A DNA stretch of 64,000 nt, taken from contig JACAUB010000001.1 of NCBI GenBank assembly GCA_013390605.1, forward strand, positions 3,185,610-3,249,609. Reading direction: 5' to 3'. The translations under genes were made by a program, and so were the position numbers. Shown here piece by piece: positions 9,101-18,779 of this stretch. Position 1 is the first letter of the stretch. Each line of letters begins with the position of its first letter. Source of the DNA: Bacteroidota bacterium. Lineage in GTDB: Bacteria > Bacteroidota > Bacteroidia > Bacteroidales > Cfx3-03. Below the pieces are notes generated by a model. It searched no databases. It was not told the origin of the DNA and saw only the letters and a program-made list of their open reading frames with translations.

Positions 9101-9913
9101 AACTATAATATTAAATACAAGGAGATCCTTGGTAAATTTAATCGCGAGAAATTCGTAGCTACAGTTGGGGATGAACTACCGAATGGTATTATTCAAATGG
9201 CTAAAGTTTACGTTGCTAAAAAACGCAAGATCACTGTAGGTGATAAGATGGCCGGTCGACATGGTAACAAGGGTATCGTTGCAAAGATTGTGCGTGAAGA
9301 AGACATGCCTTTCCTTGAAGATGGAACTTCTGTAGACATTGTATTGAATCCGCTTGGTGTACCTTCTCGTATGAACCTTGGACAGATTTACGAAACTGTA
9401 CTTGGTTGGGCAGGAAAGAAATTGGGACATCGTTTTGAAACCCCAATCTTCGATGGTGCTACTCACGATCAAATCAATGGCTATATGAGAGAAGCCGGGT
9501 TACCTGAAAACGGACGTGTTCATCTTTATGATGGAGGCACCGGTCAACGTTTTGATCAGCCTGTAACCGTTGGCTACATTTACATGATTAAACTTCACCA
9601 CATGGTTGATGATAAGATGCATACCCGTTCAATCGGACCATACTCTCTAATCACTCAACAGCCTCTTGGTGGTAAAGCTCAGTTTGGTGGACAACGTTTT
9701 GGTGAAATGGAAGTTTGGGCTCTTGAAGCATTCGGAGCTGCAAATATCCTTCAGGAAATACTCACCGTTAAATCGGACGATGTTGTGGGTCGTGCAAAAG
9801 CTTATGAAGCTATTGTTAAGGGCGATAACATGCCAATACCGGGAGTACCTGAATCATTCAACGTACTCGTTCACGAGCTTCGAGGTTTAGGCCTGAACAT
9901 CACTTTTGAATAG
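6107..9913 (+). CDS. rpoB: DNA-directed RNA polymerase subunit beta
   Basis: A 1268-residue beta subunit, full length for Bacteroidota. Translation appears to begin at TTG (6107): there is an in-frame stop at 6092 and no in-frame ATG before conserved sequence. Landmarks are [19 protein letters not shown], the rifampicin region [52 protein letters not shown] and the C-terminal [19 protein letters not shown]. The usual Pro of [10 protein letters not shown] is Thr520 here (ACG at 7664-7666). Rif cluster I positions equivalent to E. coli D516, H526 and S531 are unchanged. It is co-transcribed with rpoC. Confidence 0.99.
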   Translation: MASFNSGRISFSSTKIKADYPDFLEIQVKSFQDFFQLETNPEDRMNEGLFKVFAENFPITDARNNFVLEFLDYYIDPPRYSIDECIERGLTYSVPLKAKLKLYCTDPEHEDFETIIQDVYLGMIPYMTPKGSFVVNGAERIVVSQLHRSPGVFFGTSFHANGQQLFSARIIPFKGSWMEFTTDINNVMYAYIDRKKKLPVTTLLRAIGFESDKDILEIFDLAEEIKVSKAGLKKYIGHRLAARVLKTWIEDFVDEDTGEVVSIERTEVIIDRETVLESHHIDLIVESGSKTILLHREENNGMDFSIIFNTLQKDTANSEKEAVEYIYRQLRNAEPPDEETARGIIDKLFFSDKRYDLGDVGRYRINKKLKLDTPLNTKVLTKEDIISIIKYLIAMINSKADVDDIDHLSNRRIRTVGEQLYNQFGVGLARMARTIRERMNVRDNEVFTPADLINAKTLSSVINSFFGTNQLSQFMDQTNPLSELTHKRRVSALGPGGLSRERAGFEVRDVHYTHYGRLCTIETPEGPNIGLISSLCVYAKINNLGFIETPYKHVTEGKIDFKEQPVYMSAEEEENKIIAQANTDMNTDGVLTERKIKVRQLADYPIVAKEDIQMIDIAPNQIASIAASLIPFLEHDDANRALMGSNMMRQAVPLLNPEAPIVGTGIEGPVARDSRTLHIAEGDGVVEWVDGTEIVVRYDRDELKQLISFDDDIKRYSLTKWMRTNQNTCMNLRPIVKKGQRVKAGDVLCEGYGTQNGELALGRNLMVAFMPWKGYNFEDAIVISERVLKNDVFTSLHIEEFTMEVRDTKRGIEELTNDIPNVSTEATKDLDENGLIRIGAEVKEGDILIGKITPKGESDPTPEEKLLRAIFGDKAGDVKDASMKAPPSMKGVVVDKKLFSRVLKDRKTKTKEKDYLKSIEEDFQRATFELKALLVDKLMEVLNGKTSIGVFNNFKEEIVAKKSKFSHKLLMAIDYTSVNPNKWTTDKDKSDIVHDIINNYNIKYKEILGKFNREKFVATVGDELPNGIIQMAKVYVAKKRKITVGDKMAGRHGNKGIVAKIVREEDMPFLEDGTSVDIVLNPLGVPSRMNLGQIYETVLGWAGKKLGHRFETPIFDGATHDQINGYMREAGLPENGRVHLYDGGTGQRFDQPVTVGYIYMIKLHHMVDDKMHTRSIGPYSLITQQPLGGKAQFGGQRFGEMEVWALEAFGAANILQEILTVKSDDVVGRAKAYEAIVKGDNMPIPGVPESFNVLVHELRGLGLNITFE

Positions 9914-9935
9914 TAACAGACAATTATAATGTAGT

Positions 9936-9965
9936 ACAACCGGCCAGGATAAACCTGCCGGTTGT
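9936..9965 (+). other. Strong hairpin in the rpoB-rpoC spacer
   Basis: ACAACCGGC (9936-9944) pairs with GCCGGTTGT (9957-9965). AGG (9946-9948) and CCT (9954-9956) extend the stem beyond a bulged C, leaving loop ATAAA. No T-run follows, so it is not an intrinsic terminator. A processing or mRNA-stability role is an inference. Confidence 0.7.
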
Positions 9966-10001
9966 GCGGCATTAGTTATCAGATATAATTTTCAAGGTAA
10001 C

Positions 10002-13000
10002 ATGGCATTCAGAAAAGATAATAACGTAAACAGCAACTTCTCCAAGATTACCATCAGTCTTGCTTCACCCGAAATGATCCTCGAAAGATCCAGTGGTGAG
10101 GTGCTGAAGCCTGAAACCATTAACTATCGTACATACAAACCTGAACGTGATGGTTTGTTTTGTGAGAGAATTTTTGGTCCGGTAAAAGATTGGGAATGTC
10201 ATTGCGGAAAATACAAACGAATTCGCTACAAGGGTATTGTATGCGATAGATGCGGTGTTGAGGTTACAGAAAAAAAGGTACGTAGAGAGAGAATGGGACA
10301 CATCCAATTAGTGGTTCCTGTTGCTCATATCTGGTATTTCCGTTCGTTGCCTAACAAAATCGGTGCTCTTTTAGGCTTGCCTACCAAGAAGCTCGATGCA
10401 ATCATCTATTACGAGCGCTATGTAGTTATTCAGCCAGGTATCAAAGAGGCTGATGGAATAAACAAAATGGACTTCCTCACAGAGGAAGAATATTTGGATA
10501 TTCTGGAAAGCTTGCCAAAAGATAATCAAAATCTTGACGATAGCGATCCTAACAAGTTCATGGCCAAAATGGGTGCAGATGCCCTTTTTGATCTGTTACA
10601 GCGCTTGGATCTTGACCAGATGTCGTATGATTTACGACACAAGGCCAATAACGAAACTTCGCAACAACGTAAAGCTGATGCATTAAAACGCCTTCAGGTT
10701 TTCGAAGCTTTCCGTGAAGCTAATCGTAGAATTGAAAACAGACAAGAATGGATGATTGTAAAAGTTGTTCCGGTGATTCCTCCAGAACTTCGCCCTCTCG
10801 TTCCTTTGGATGGTGGACGTTTTGCAACATCAGATTTAAACGACCTTTATCGTCGTGTAATCATTCGTAACAATCGTCTGAAACGACTCATTGAAATCAA
10901 AGCCCCTGATGTTATCATGCGTAATGAAAAACGTATGCTTCAAGAGGCGGTTGATTCATTGTTCGATAATTCAAGAAAATCTAATTCTGTTAAAACAGAA
11001 TCTAACCGTGCACTAAAATCACTTTCAGACAGTTTAAAAGGTAAGCAAGGACGTTTCCGTCAGAACTTACTTGGTAAACGTGTTGACTACTCAGGCCGTT
11101 CTGTAATCGTTGTAGGTCCAGAACTAAAACTAAGTGAATGTGGTTTACCTAAAGACATGGCTAGCGAGCTTTTCAAACCATTCATCATCCGCAAGATGCT
11201 TGAACGGGGTATTGTAAAGACCGTTAAGAGCGCAAAGAAGATAGTTGACCGTAAAGATCCTGTGGTTTGGGATATCCTCGAAAATATTTTGAAGGGACAT
11301 CCTGTAATGCTTAACCGTGCCCCTACCCTTCACAGGTTGGGTATCCAGGCATTCCAACCTAAGCTGATTGAAGGTAAAGCAATCCAACTTCACCCACTCG
11401 TATGTACTGCGTTTAACGCCGACTTCGATGGTGACCAGATGGCTGTTCACGTTCCACTTGGAAATGCAGCAATTCTGGAAGCTCAGATATTAATGCTTGC
11501 TTCACACAATATCTTAAACCCTGCAAATGGTGCTCCTGTTACCGTTCCTTCACAGGACATGGTACTTGGACTATACTATACAACTAAGGGAAAGAAAAGC
11601 GAAGGCGAGAATAAAGTTAAGGGAGAAGGTTTTAAATTCTATTCTCCTGAAGAGGTAATCATTGCATATAACGAGAAAGCTGTTGATCTTCATGCTTATA
11701 TTAAGGTTCGCCTTCAGGTAGAAGAAAACGGTATGCTGATCAATAAGATGGTAGACACTACTGTTGGTCGCGTTCTCTTTAATCAGGTGGTTCCTAAAGA
11801 GTTTGGTTATATCAACCAGCTTTTAACTAAAAAATCGTTGCGCGATATCATTGGTGATGTTTTAAAGAAGACCGGCACAGCCAAAACAGCTAAGTTCCTT
11901 GATGATATTAAGGAGTTAGGGTTTATTATGGCTTTCCGTGGTGGTCTGTCGTTTAACCTATCTGATGTTATTGTTCCTGACATAAAGACAAAACTTATTG
12001 CTGATGCTAACGCAGAAGTTGATGAAGTAATGAGCAACTATCAAATGGGTTTCATTACCAACAACGAACGTTACAATCAGATTATTGATATTTGGACACA
12101 TACCAATTCACAGCTTACCCACGTTCTCATGAATAACTTAGCGAAAGACCGTCAAGGTTTCAACTCTGTTTACATGATGCTCGACTCAGGTGCTCGTGGA
12201 TCTAAAGAGCAGATTCGTCAGCTCTGTGGTATGCGTGGTTTGATGGCTAAGCCCCAGAAGTCAGGTGCGAGTGCTCAAGAGATCATTGAAAACCCCATCC
12301 TTTCAAACTTTAAAGAGGGACTATCTGTACTTGAGTACTTTATCTCTACACACGGTGCTCGTAAAGGTTTAGCGGATACTGCTCTAAAAACAGCTGATGC
12401 TGGTTACTTAACTCGTCGTTTGGTTGACGTTGCTCAAGATGTGGTTATTTCTGAAGAGGACTGTGGAACACTCCGTGGTCTTACGATTACTGCATTGAAG
12501 AAAAACGAAGAAATCGTTGAATCGTTATACGATCGTATTCTTGGACGTGTAACACTTCATGATATTTTCCATCCTCAAACCGGTGAGTTAATTGCATTAG
12601 GCGGTACTGAATTAACTGAAGATATCAGTCAAAAAATTGCTGAATCACCAATTGAAGGTGTTGAAATTCGTTCAGTACTAACCTGCGAATCGAAACAAGG
12701 TGTGTGTGCAAAATGTTATGGGCGTAACCTTGCAAATGGCCGTATGGTTGGCAGAGGTGAAGCTGTAGGTGTTATTGCCGCTCAGTCAATTGGTGAACCT
12801 GGTACACAGCTTACTCTTCGTACATTCCACGTCGGTGGTGTGGCCGGTGGAAATATTGCATCTCAATCTAAGATTGAAGCCAGATATGACGGTGTACTCG
12901 AAATTGATGAATTACGTTCTGTTGATTTTACAACTCCTGAAAATACGATCTACCAAATTGTTATTGGTCGTTCTGCTGAAATGAGAATTGTAGATAAAAA

Positions 13001-14285
13001 CACAAAGATTGTTCTTTCATCTGCCAACATTCCTTATGGAGCAAACCTCTATTTCAGAAATGGAAGCGACGTAAAGAAAGGACAATTAATTTCAGAATGG
13101 GATCCATATAATGCAGTAATTATATCAGAAGTACAAGGTACTGTAAGCTTTGATAACATCGTTGAAGGTTTAACTTATAAAGTTGAATCAGATGATCAAA
13201 CTGGTTACCATGATAAGGTAATCATTGAAAGCCGTCAGAAAACCAAGAACCCTGCTATCAAAATATTATCAATTACAGGCGACGAAATCAAGAACTACGA
13301 CATACCTGTAGGTTCGCACATTGCAGTTAACAATGGTGATACCATCAAGGCTGGAGATGTACTTGTTAAAATCCCGCGTGCTGTTGGTAAATCTGGCGAT
13401 ATCACGGGAGGTTTGCCACGTGTAACCGAATTATTCGAAGCACGTAACCCATCCGATCCTGCTGTTGTAGCTGAAATTGATGGTGTTGTTTCATTTGGTA
13501 AGAAATTGAAGAGAGGTCATCGTGAGGTTATTATCACAACCAAAACCGGTGAAGAAAAGAGTTATCTCATCGCTACCTCAAAACAAATTCTGGCTCAAGA
13601 AAACGACTATATCAAGGCAGGTACTCCTCTTTCGGAAGGTGCAACTACTCCTAGCGATATTCTTGCTATCAAGGGTCCTATGAAAGTTCAGGAATATATT
13701 GTTAATGAAATTCAGGAAGTTTACCGTCTACAGGGTGTAAAAATCAATGATAAACATTATGAGGTAATTGTTCGCCAAATGATGCGTAAAGTTGAAATTG
13801 AAGATCCAGGTGATACAAAGTTCCTCGAAGGTGAGTTAGCTAATAAATCCGACTTCCAGGATGAAAATGATGGAATCTTTGGTAAAAAAGTTGTTGTAGA
13901 TCCAGGTGATTCACCTAATCTAAGGCCAGGACAAATCATAACTGCACGTAAATTACGTGATGAAAACTCAATGCTGAAACGTCGTGATAAGAAGTTAGTA
14001 GAATCGCGTGATGCTAAACCTGCAACATCTAAACAGGTGCTACAAGGTATTACACGTGCTTCTCTGCAAACCAGAAGCTTCATGTCGGCTGCTTCCTTCC
14101 AGGAAACAACCAAGGTGCTTACTGTTGCGGCTATTAATGCGAAGAGTGATGATTTAGTTGGATTAAAAGAAAATGTAATCGTTGGTCACTTAATTCCTGC
14201 AGGTACAGGTTTAAGAGAATACGAAAACATTATCGTTGGTTCGGCTGAAGCTTATGCAAGTTTGATGGCATCTAAAAACGACTAA
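10002..14285 (+). CDS. rpoC: DNA-directed RNA polymerase subunit beta'
   Basis: A 1427-residue beta' subunit. The N-terminal zinc finger has Cys pairs in [23 protein letters not shown]. The catalytic Mg-binding loop NADFDGD is at residues 472-478 (Asp474, 476, 478). The bridge-helix and trigger-loop region includes [21 protein letters not shown], and the second zinc site is [17 protein letters not shown]. The start is 88 nt after rpoB, across a strong hairpin. The sequence looks complete and undisturbed. Confidence 0.99.
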   Translation: MAFRKDNNVNSNFSKITISLASPEMILERSSGEVLKPETINYRTYKPERDGLFCERIFGPVKDWECHCGKYKRIRYKGIVCDRCGVEVTEKKVRRERMGHIQLVVPVAHIWYFRSLPNKIGALLGLPTKKLDAIIYYERYVVIQPGIKEADGINKMDFLTEEEYLDILESLPKDNQNLDDSDPNKFMAKMGADALFDLLQRLDLDQMSYDLRHKANNETSQQRKADALKRLQVFEAFREANRRIENRQEWMIVKVVPVIPPELRPLVPLDGGRFATSDLNDLYRRVIIRNNRLKRLIEIKAPDVIMRNEKRMLQEAVDSLFDNSRKSNSVKTESNRALKSLSDSLKGKQGRFRQNLLGKRVDYSGRSVIVVGPELKLSECGLPKDMASELFKPFIIRKMLERGIVKTVKSAKKIVDRKDPVVWDILENILKGHPVMLNRAPTLHRLGIQAFQPKLIEGKAIQLHPLVCTAFNADFDGDQMAVHVPLGNAAILEAQILMLASHNILNPANGAPVTVPSQDMVLGLYYTTKGKKSEGENKVKGEGFKFYSPEEVIIAYNEKAVDLHAYIKVRLQVEENGMLINKMVDTTVGRVLFNQVVPKEFGYINQLLTKKSLRDIIGDVLKKTGTAKTAKFLDDIKELGFIMAFRGGLSFNLSDVIVPDIKTKLIADANAEVDEVMSNYQMGFITNNERYNQIIDIWTHTNSQLTHVLMNNLAKDRQGFNSVYMMLDSGARGSKEQIRQLCGMRGLMAKPQKSGASAQEIIENPILSNFKEGLSVLEYFISTHGARKGLADTALKTADAGYLTRRLVDVAQDVVISEEDCGTLRGLTITALKKNEEIVESLYDRILGRVTLHDIFHPQTGELIALGGTELTEDISQKIAESPIEGVEIRSVLTCESKQGVCAKCYGRNLANGRMVGRGEAVGVIAAQSIGEPGTQLTLRTFHVGGVAGGNIASQSKIEARYDGVLEIDELRSVDFTTPENTIYQIVIGRSAEMRIVDKNTKIVLSSANIPYGANLYFRNGSDVKKGQLISEWDPYNAVIISEVQGTVSFDNIVEGLTYKVESDDQTGYHDKVIIESRQKTKNPAIKILSITGDEIKNYDIPVGSHIAVNNGDTIKAGDVLVKIPRAVGKSGDITGGLPRVTELFEARNPSDPAVVAEIDGVVSFGKKLKRGHREVIITTKTGEEKSYLIATSKQILAQENDYIKAGTPLSEGATTPSDILAIKGPMKVQEYIVNEIQEVYRLQGVKINDKHYEVIVRQMMRKVEIEDPGDTKFLEGELANKSDFQDENDGIFGKKVVVDPGDSPNLRPGQIITARKLRDENSMLKRRDKKLVESRDAKPATSKQVLQGITRASLQTRSFMSAASFQETTKVLTVAAINAKSDDLVGLKENVIVGHLIPAGTGLREYENIIVGSAEAYASLMASKND

Positions 14286-14299
14286 AAAAATAACCACGT

Positions 14300-14617
14300 A
14301 TGTCTAATGAATCAACACTTGAAGACCAACTGAACATTGAGTTGTCTGAAGAAGTAGCCGAAGGAACTTATTCTAACCTTGCGGTTATCACTCACTCCGA
14401 TTCAGAGTTTGTTATTGATTTTATCAAGATGTTACCAGGCGTTCCAAAAGCAAAAGTAAAGTCACGTATTATACTGACTCCAACTCATGCCAAAAGATTG
14501 CTTCGGGCATTAAAAGAAAACGTGAATAAATTTGAAGCCATGCACGGGACAATTGAAGATACAGGAAATGGAAACATTCCGATGAACTTTGGTGGTGGTC
14601 CTTTACCAATGGCCTAA
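14300..14617 (+). CDS. DUF3467 family protein
   Basis: A 105-residue acidic protein of the DUF3467 family, function unknown. The start is ESTLEDQLNIELSEEVAEGTYSNLAVITHS, the middle is IDFIKMLPGVPKAKVKSRIILTP, and the C-terminal tail is Gly/Pro-rich (GNIPMNFGGGPLPMA). It has no signal peptide or membrane span, so it is cytosolic. It starts 14 nt after the rpoC stop, ahead of a clear terminator, so it is the last gene of the rpoBC transcript. I recall similar small genes after rpoC in other Bacteroidota; a link to transcription is only a guess. Confidence 0.85.
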   Translation: MSNESTLEDQLNIELSEEVAEGTYSNLAVITHSDSEFVIDFIKMLPGVPKAKVKSRIILTPTHAKRLLRALKENVNKFEAMHGTIEDTGNGNIPMNFGGGPLPMA

Positions 14618-14633
14618 CAAATTATCTGTTTGT

Positions 14634-14668
14634 AAAAAAGCCGGTTCCTAATAAGGACCGGCTTTTTT
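14634..14668 (+). terminator. Intrinsic terminator of the rpoBC operon
   Basis: GCCGGT-(bulged T)-CCT pairs with AGG-ACCGGC around the loop AATA, preceded by an A-run and followed by TTTTTTG. It closes the long housekeeping cluster. Confidence 0.85.
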
Positions 14669-14753
14669 GTTTCAATAAGAACAAACATTTTTTGATTTAT
14701 CTACTGCTTATTGGAATGATTGTTGATATCTTTACAAAAAAATAAACAACTAT

Positions 14754-15374
14754 ATGAAACAGTTCTTTCTACTCCTGGTGGGTGTTTTGCTTCTATTTTC
14801 GTGTAAAAAGGATCCCGATTTCAATAAATTAGATAACAATCTTTTGGTTCAAACGGGATACGACACAACTGCTACTTTTAACACCTATAAAACGTATGCT
14901 ATTTCTGACACCATCAACTTTGTATCTAATTTAACTACCCAAAACTATTGGGCAGACAATCAGTCAACTACTATAATAAGCCAGGTCAAAACAAACATGG
15001 CGAATAGCCATTATACACTTATCAAGAAAGTAAATAAACCCGATCTGGCAGTGAATCTCACATTCATTAAGAATGTTCAACAAAGTATTTCTTATGATCC
15101 TTTTTGGTATGATAATTTATATTATGGGAGCATGTATTGGGGATACTCCTACCCATATTCCTACGGTGGTTTCTCGGTATCCGAATATAAAAATACTGCC
15201 TTGCTGATTGAAATTATTGATTTAAAAAATGCACAGGCTAACCAGAAATTAAAAGTAATCTGGAATTCAACCATCACAGGAGCCTTCGATAAATCTACGG
15301 CAGAAAATCTGGCAATGATATTACGAGCGGTCGATACCTCGTTTAAACAATCGTCCTATTTAAAAACGAATTAA
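14754..15374 (+). CDS. DUF4136 family lipoprotein
   Basis: A 206-residue lipoprotein. The signal peptide MKQFFLLLVGVLLLFSC ends in lipobox LFSC (Cys17). The body matches DUF4136: an early TFNTYKTYAISD segment, a middle stretch about inter-residue contacts (TIISQVKTNMANSHYTLIKK, then PDLAVNLTFI), a Tyr/Gly-rich insert (YDNLYYGSMYWGYSYPYSYG) and a C-terminal helix (FDKSTAENLAMILRAVDTSF). The function is unknown; it would sit in the periplasm or on the outer membrane. It is followed 23 nt later by a beta-barrel protein gene, probably in the same transcript. Confidence 0.85.
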   Translation: MKQFFLLLVGVLLLFSCKKDPDFNKLDNNLLVQTGYDTTATFNTYKTYAISDTINFVSNLTTQNYWADNQSTTIISQVKTNMANSHYTLIKKVNKPDLAVNLTFIKNVQQSISYDPFWYDNLYYGSMYWGYSYPYSYGGFSVSEYKNTALLIEIIDLKNAQANQKLKVIWNSTITGAFDKSTAENLAMILRAVDTSFKQSSYLKTN

Positions 15375-15397
15375 ATCACTCAACCTGACAAACTACC

Positions 15398-16045
15398 ATG
15401 AAAAATATATCATTGTTTAAACTGTCGGTAGCAGTATCTCTGCTTCTTCTACTGGGTTCTTCTTCGTCAGTTCTGGCTCAACAGGAAAATAAGCTCTTTT
15501 TTGGAGTAGGCTATAATATAACCCAGCCCTTAAATAATACATTTACAGATAAAACAGGTCTTTATGGAGGACATGTTGAGGCCGAATATTACATTGACAA
15601 AACATATTCGGTAGGTCTTAACGTTAGCTGGAATACGTTACTAAAATATATTCCTACAAAGACCTATGCACTTCAATATGAAGCAGGTGATATCACCACT
15701 GATATGTATAATTCAGTTTACAATATGGCATATACGCTATTTGGCCGATATCATTTTAAACAAAGCGATCGGTTTCAACCCTTTGTAGGACTCGCTCTTG
15801 GGGCTCAGAATACTGAATTTGCAGAATATTATAGTATTTATCAGGATAGACAAACTGCATGGGGATTCATTGCCAGACCAGAGATAGGCACTGTTATCAG
15901 TATCTCGAAAAATAATAAAACCAATCTGATTACAGGATTAGATTATTTCTATTCTACAAATGCTAATAAATTCATTGATATTAAGAATATTCAGGGATTT
16001 GAATTTAAAGTCGGGATTCAATTTAACCTTGAAAAGAGATACTAA
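15398..16045 (+). CDS. Outer-membrane beta-barrel protein (OmpA-like/PorT-type barrel)
   Basis: A 215-residue secreted protein. The signal peptide runs to about residue 27 (LLGSSSSVLAQ). After it come alternating amphipathic strands with aromatic girdles (KLFFGVGYNI, YGGHVEAEYYIDKTYSVGLNVSWN, FGRYHFKQSDRFQPFVGLALGAQ) ending in GFEFKVGIQFNLEKRY. This pattern indicates an 8-stranded outer-membrane barrel. The specific role is not recognisable. It is probably an operon partner of the preceding lipoprotein and is closed by the terminator at 16115-16154. Confidence 0.75.
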   Translation: MKNISLFKLSVAVSLLLLLGSSSSVLAQQENKLFFGVGYNITQPLNNTFTDKTGLYGGHVEAEYYIDKTYSVGLNVSWNTLLKYIPTKTYALQYEAGDITTDMYNSVYNMAYTLFGRYHFKQSDRFQPFVGLALGAQNTEFAEYYSIYQDRQTAWGFIARPEIGTVISISKNNKTNLITGLDYFYSTNANKFIDIKNIQGFEFKVGIQFNLEKRY

Positions 16046-16114
16046 AGAAAAGCAGGCTGTCTCAAAAGAATTTTTAGTTCTCTGAGATTTCAATATCTAA
16101 GTTACTCGCCGAAT

Positions 16115-16154
16115 AAAAAAGAGGCGATCTCAAAAGTCTGAGATCGCCTCTTTT
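16115..16154. terminator. Bidirectional terminator between convergent genes
   Basis: AAAAAGAGGCGATCTCA pairs with TGAGATCGCCTCTTTT around a short loop. With an A-run on one side and a T-run on the other, it can end both the + strand barrel gene and the - strand GH95-like gene. Confidence 0.85.
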
Positions 16155-16186
16155 CATAGATACTATTTTTACTACATTTTAAAGGT

Positions 16187-18508
16187 TTATTGTATTTGTA
16201 AATAAGCTTTTTCTCCTTTTTTCAGATCAAGAATAATCGTATTAGCTTTAGAAACCTGCCCAATTGCCTCATTAATCTTTTTACCTAAAGAAGAGAAATA
16301 GGTAATCTTAAAATCCTTTCCATCAAAAGGATTCAAAACCCGTGCTATCCCTCCTTGCTCACTCTGAACAGTAACTGTTGTTACGTGCTTATCATTCATC
16401 GTAGCGCTAACGAGAAAAGCACCTTCTGTACGTAAGGTTGTAAACTGAATGTTTTGCCAGGATGCAGGAACCGCTGGAAACAGCTCAATATTTCCTGAGT
16501 AACTCTGTATGAGCATCTCCTGTATTCCAGAGGCAAATGCAAAGTTACCTTCCAACGTAAATGGTCGATAAGTCATAGAAGAGAACCCTGATTTTGTTTG
16601 ATCACCATTAACATGAAAACTGTTTTTCAAACAAAACGCTTTCGCAAAGATCTGCAGATCTTTGGCGGCACCTTCTCCATCTTTTGCTCTTGCTTTAATA
16701 TTACCCAACCACGAATACGAATAGCCACACCATTGCGAAGGTCCAATCTTATCTAACAATTGTATTGTATTCTTTATGATTTTCTGAGACTCCGGCCCAT
16801 CTTCCCATCGGATCAATCCCAATGGATGAATTGCCATTTGATGAGAAAAATGTCGATGCGATTGATTATAAGCCATAGATGGAGCAAACATCAATTCGCT
16901 GTTCTCAGACAGAGAAAAACCAGGAAACTCATTGAGTATCTTAGTCCAATGCTCAGCCTCTTTATTCATCTTTAGTTCACCAGCCAACTCGGCTGCAATC
17001 TTAAAGGTATATTTCATCAATGCTAAATCATAATTGGTGGTCTGCGGAAACCATGCCCGAAGACTATTATCATTAATTTCCGGACTCGCACTTATTGGAA
17101 GTTTTCGTTTTCCATTTTCATCAATAACTGTAACACTTTCTAAATGATGTGCCACCTCTTTGATCCAGGGATAAGCACGATCCTTCAAGAATGCACGATC
17201 CATACTATACCTCCATTGTAAATAGTAGTGTTGAGCAATCCACGATCCTACAGTAGGAGATAGCGAATATTGAATCCAGCCACCCATCTCTGTGCCATCC
17301 AATGTTGTTACCCCAGGCACATTAAGTCCATCATTATCAAAATATTGTTTCGTATATCGTTGATAGTTCTTTTTATTCTGATCAAAATGGTCCAGATATC
17401 CCATAGCCTCTTCCAGATGGTTGCCAGTATAAGAAGGCCAATAGCTCAATTGAGTGTTCAGATCGTGATGAAAATCGCCTTTCCATGGTGGTAAGCGGCC
17501 ATTATCAGCAGTCCAGACAGCTTGTAATGAAATGGGAGGAGCGCCTCTACGGGCAGCAGAACCAAACTTATACATCTCCATGTAATACTGATGTGCCAAA
17601 AGAGTATCGGGAATTGTAACCGATGACTTGTTCCAATAGTTATTCCACCATTTCAGATGTGATGCATATTGAGTAGCAAAAGTACTTTTAATACTCGCTT
17701 TAACGATATTATCAGCTGACTCCATCGGTTGAATCGATGGATATTTTGATGAGATACTCCAGCTCCCTTCAATACTGTTCTTGCCAACTTTTTTCCATGA
17801 AACAGCTATCTGATAATCAAAGCCACCCCAACCATTCTGATCATAGACGATGGTATTACCCACTCGTTTTACAATACCCTGCTTATATCCTAATCGGGTT
17901 AAATCGTCACCGCTTACCGAGCCACCTGCATTGTTATCAAGTACACCTTCATATTTAGGAACAATTAAAGAAGGTATAAAATGATCGGCATCAATATTTT
18001 CGAATTTGAACCATCCGGTAGGTCTTGTAGCATGAACAAAGGTCCTCAACATTGCACCATTTGTCCATTTAACCAAACAAATAGCATTCGAAACTGTAAG
18101 ATCTACTGATTCTACCTGTCCCCAGTTTCCTGTATTAAATTCTAATGCTCCACCTGGAATTTTAGACGGAGCCGGCTCACTTTCATAAGGAGCATCAAAA
18201 TATTGCTGAACAATGCCATAATCTTTCTTTGCAACCTGCTCTTGTACCCACTTAAAACTAAACTCTTTCCGATGAATACCTTTCATTGGGCGCATATCCC
18301 AAAGATCTGCTCTATCCAATGAAAACCTTAAATGATCACCTTTTTGCCAGACCAATGCTCCAACCATGCCATTTCCCAAAGGAATAGCCTCATCCCATGA
18401 AGACGAAAGAGAAGAGAAATGAAGCCCATGCTTTGTTGAAGATTGACTAAATCCATTAAGAGAAATCAATAAAGAGAGGCCCAATAATAATTTTGAAAAA
18501 AGATTCAT
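16187..18508 (-). CDS. Secreted GH95-like (alpha/alpha)6-barrel glycoside hydrolase
   Basis: A 773-residue protein with a signal peptide to about residue 21 (SLNGFSQ). The layout follows GH95 (alpha-L-fucosidase/galactosidase, inverting): an N-terminal beta-sandwich with EAIPLGNGMVGALVW, a catalytic (alpha/alpha)6 barrel, and a C-terminal beta domain preceded by FTLEGNFAFASGIQEMLIQS. A Glu in SASPEINDN (E477) matches the family's general-acid SPE motif. The family's Asn-x-Asn before TQLSYWP is Asp-x-Asn here (D349-L-N351), so the mechanism or specificity may differ. The match overall is distant, so the substrate is not assigned. It is divergent from the GH13 gene at 18780. Confidence 0.75.
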   Translation of the reverse strand: MNLFSKLLLGLSLLISLNGFSQSSTKHGLHFSSLSSSWDEAIPLGNGMVGALVWQKGDHLRFSLDRADLWDMRPMKGIHRKEFSFKWVQEQVAKKDYGIVQQYFDAPYESEPAPSKIPGGALEFNTGNWGQVESVDLTVSNAICLVKWTNGAMLRTFVHATRPTGWFKFENIDADHFIPSLIVPKYEGVLDNNAGGSVSGDDLTRLGYKQGIVKRVGNTIVYDQNGWGGFDYQIAVSWKKVGKNSIEGSWSISSKYPSIQPMESADNIVKASIKSTFATQYASHLKWWNNYWNKSSVTIPDTLLAHQYYMEMYKFGSAARRGAPPISLQAVWTADNGRLPPWKGDFHHDLNTQLSYWPSYTGNHLEEAMGYLDHFDQNKKNYQRYTKQYFDNDGLNVPGVTTLDGTEMGGWIQYSLSPTVGSWIAQHYYLQWRYSMDRAFLKDRAYPWIKEVAHHLESVTVIDENGKRKLPISASPEINDNSLRAWFPQTTNYDLALMKYTFKIAAELAGELKMNKEAEHWTKILNEFPGFSLSENSELMFAPSMAYNQSHRHFSHQMAIHPLGLIRWEDGPESQKIIKNTIQLLDKIGPSQWCGYSYSWLGNIKARAKDGEGAAKDLQIFAKAFCLKNSFHVNGDQTKSGFSSMTYRPFTLEGNFAFASGIQEMLIQSYSGNIELFPAVPASWQNIQFTTLRTEGAFLVSATMNDKHVTTVTVQSEQGGIARVLNPFDGKDFKITYFSSLGKKINEAIGQVSKANTIILDLKKGEKAYLQIQ

Positions 18509-18606
18509 GCTTTGGTATTTATAAATAAATTATTTCATTTAAACTTCCATATCGACGTTATCATGTAACCAATTATAAAAGACGCTATTGATTAAGTTAA
18601 CGAGAT

Positions 18607-18618
18607 TGTTGTACAACA
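18607..18618. promoter_or_regulatory. 12-bp perfect palindrome, candidate operator
   Basis: TGTTGTACAACA is perfectly symmetrical, about 100 bp upstream of the GH95-like start and 160 bp before the divergent GH13 start. Its size and location suit a dimeric regulator. No regulator gene is adjacent; function is inference. Confidence 0.4.
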
Positions 18619-18706
18619 TTATAAAATTAATACTTTTCTTCATGCCACATTAGAATATTTTAGAAAATAAAAAAACGATAAACATCTTGACAACTATAGA
18701 TAATAT

Positions 18707-18737
18707 TTTGAATTACAAATATTTTATCATATCTTTA
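18707..18737 (+). promoter_or_regulatory. Promoter of the GH13 lipoprotein gene
   Basis: TTTG at 18707-18710, then 19 nt, then TATCTTTA at 18730-18737, which differs from TAnnTTTG only in the last base. The predicted start near 18742 leaves a leader of about 38 nt. Confidence 0.6.
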
Positions 18738-18779
18738 ACAAACTGAACCATAAAGCATTTCAAATTAAAACCAACAACC

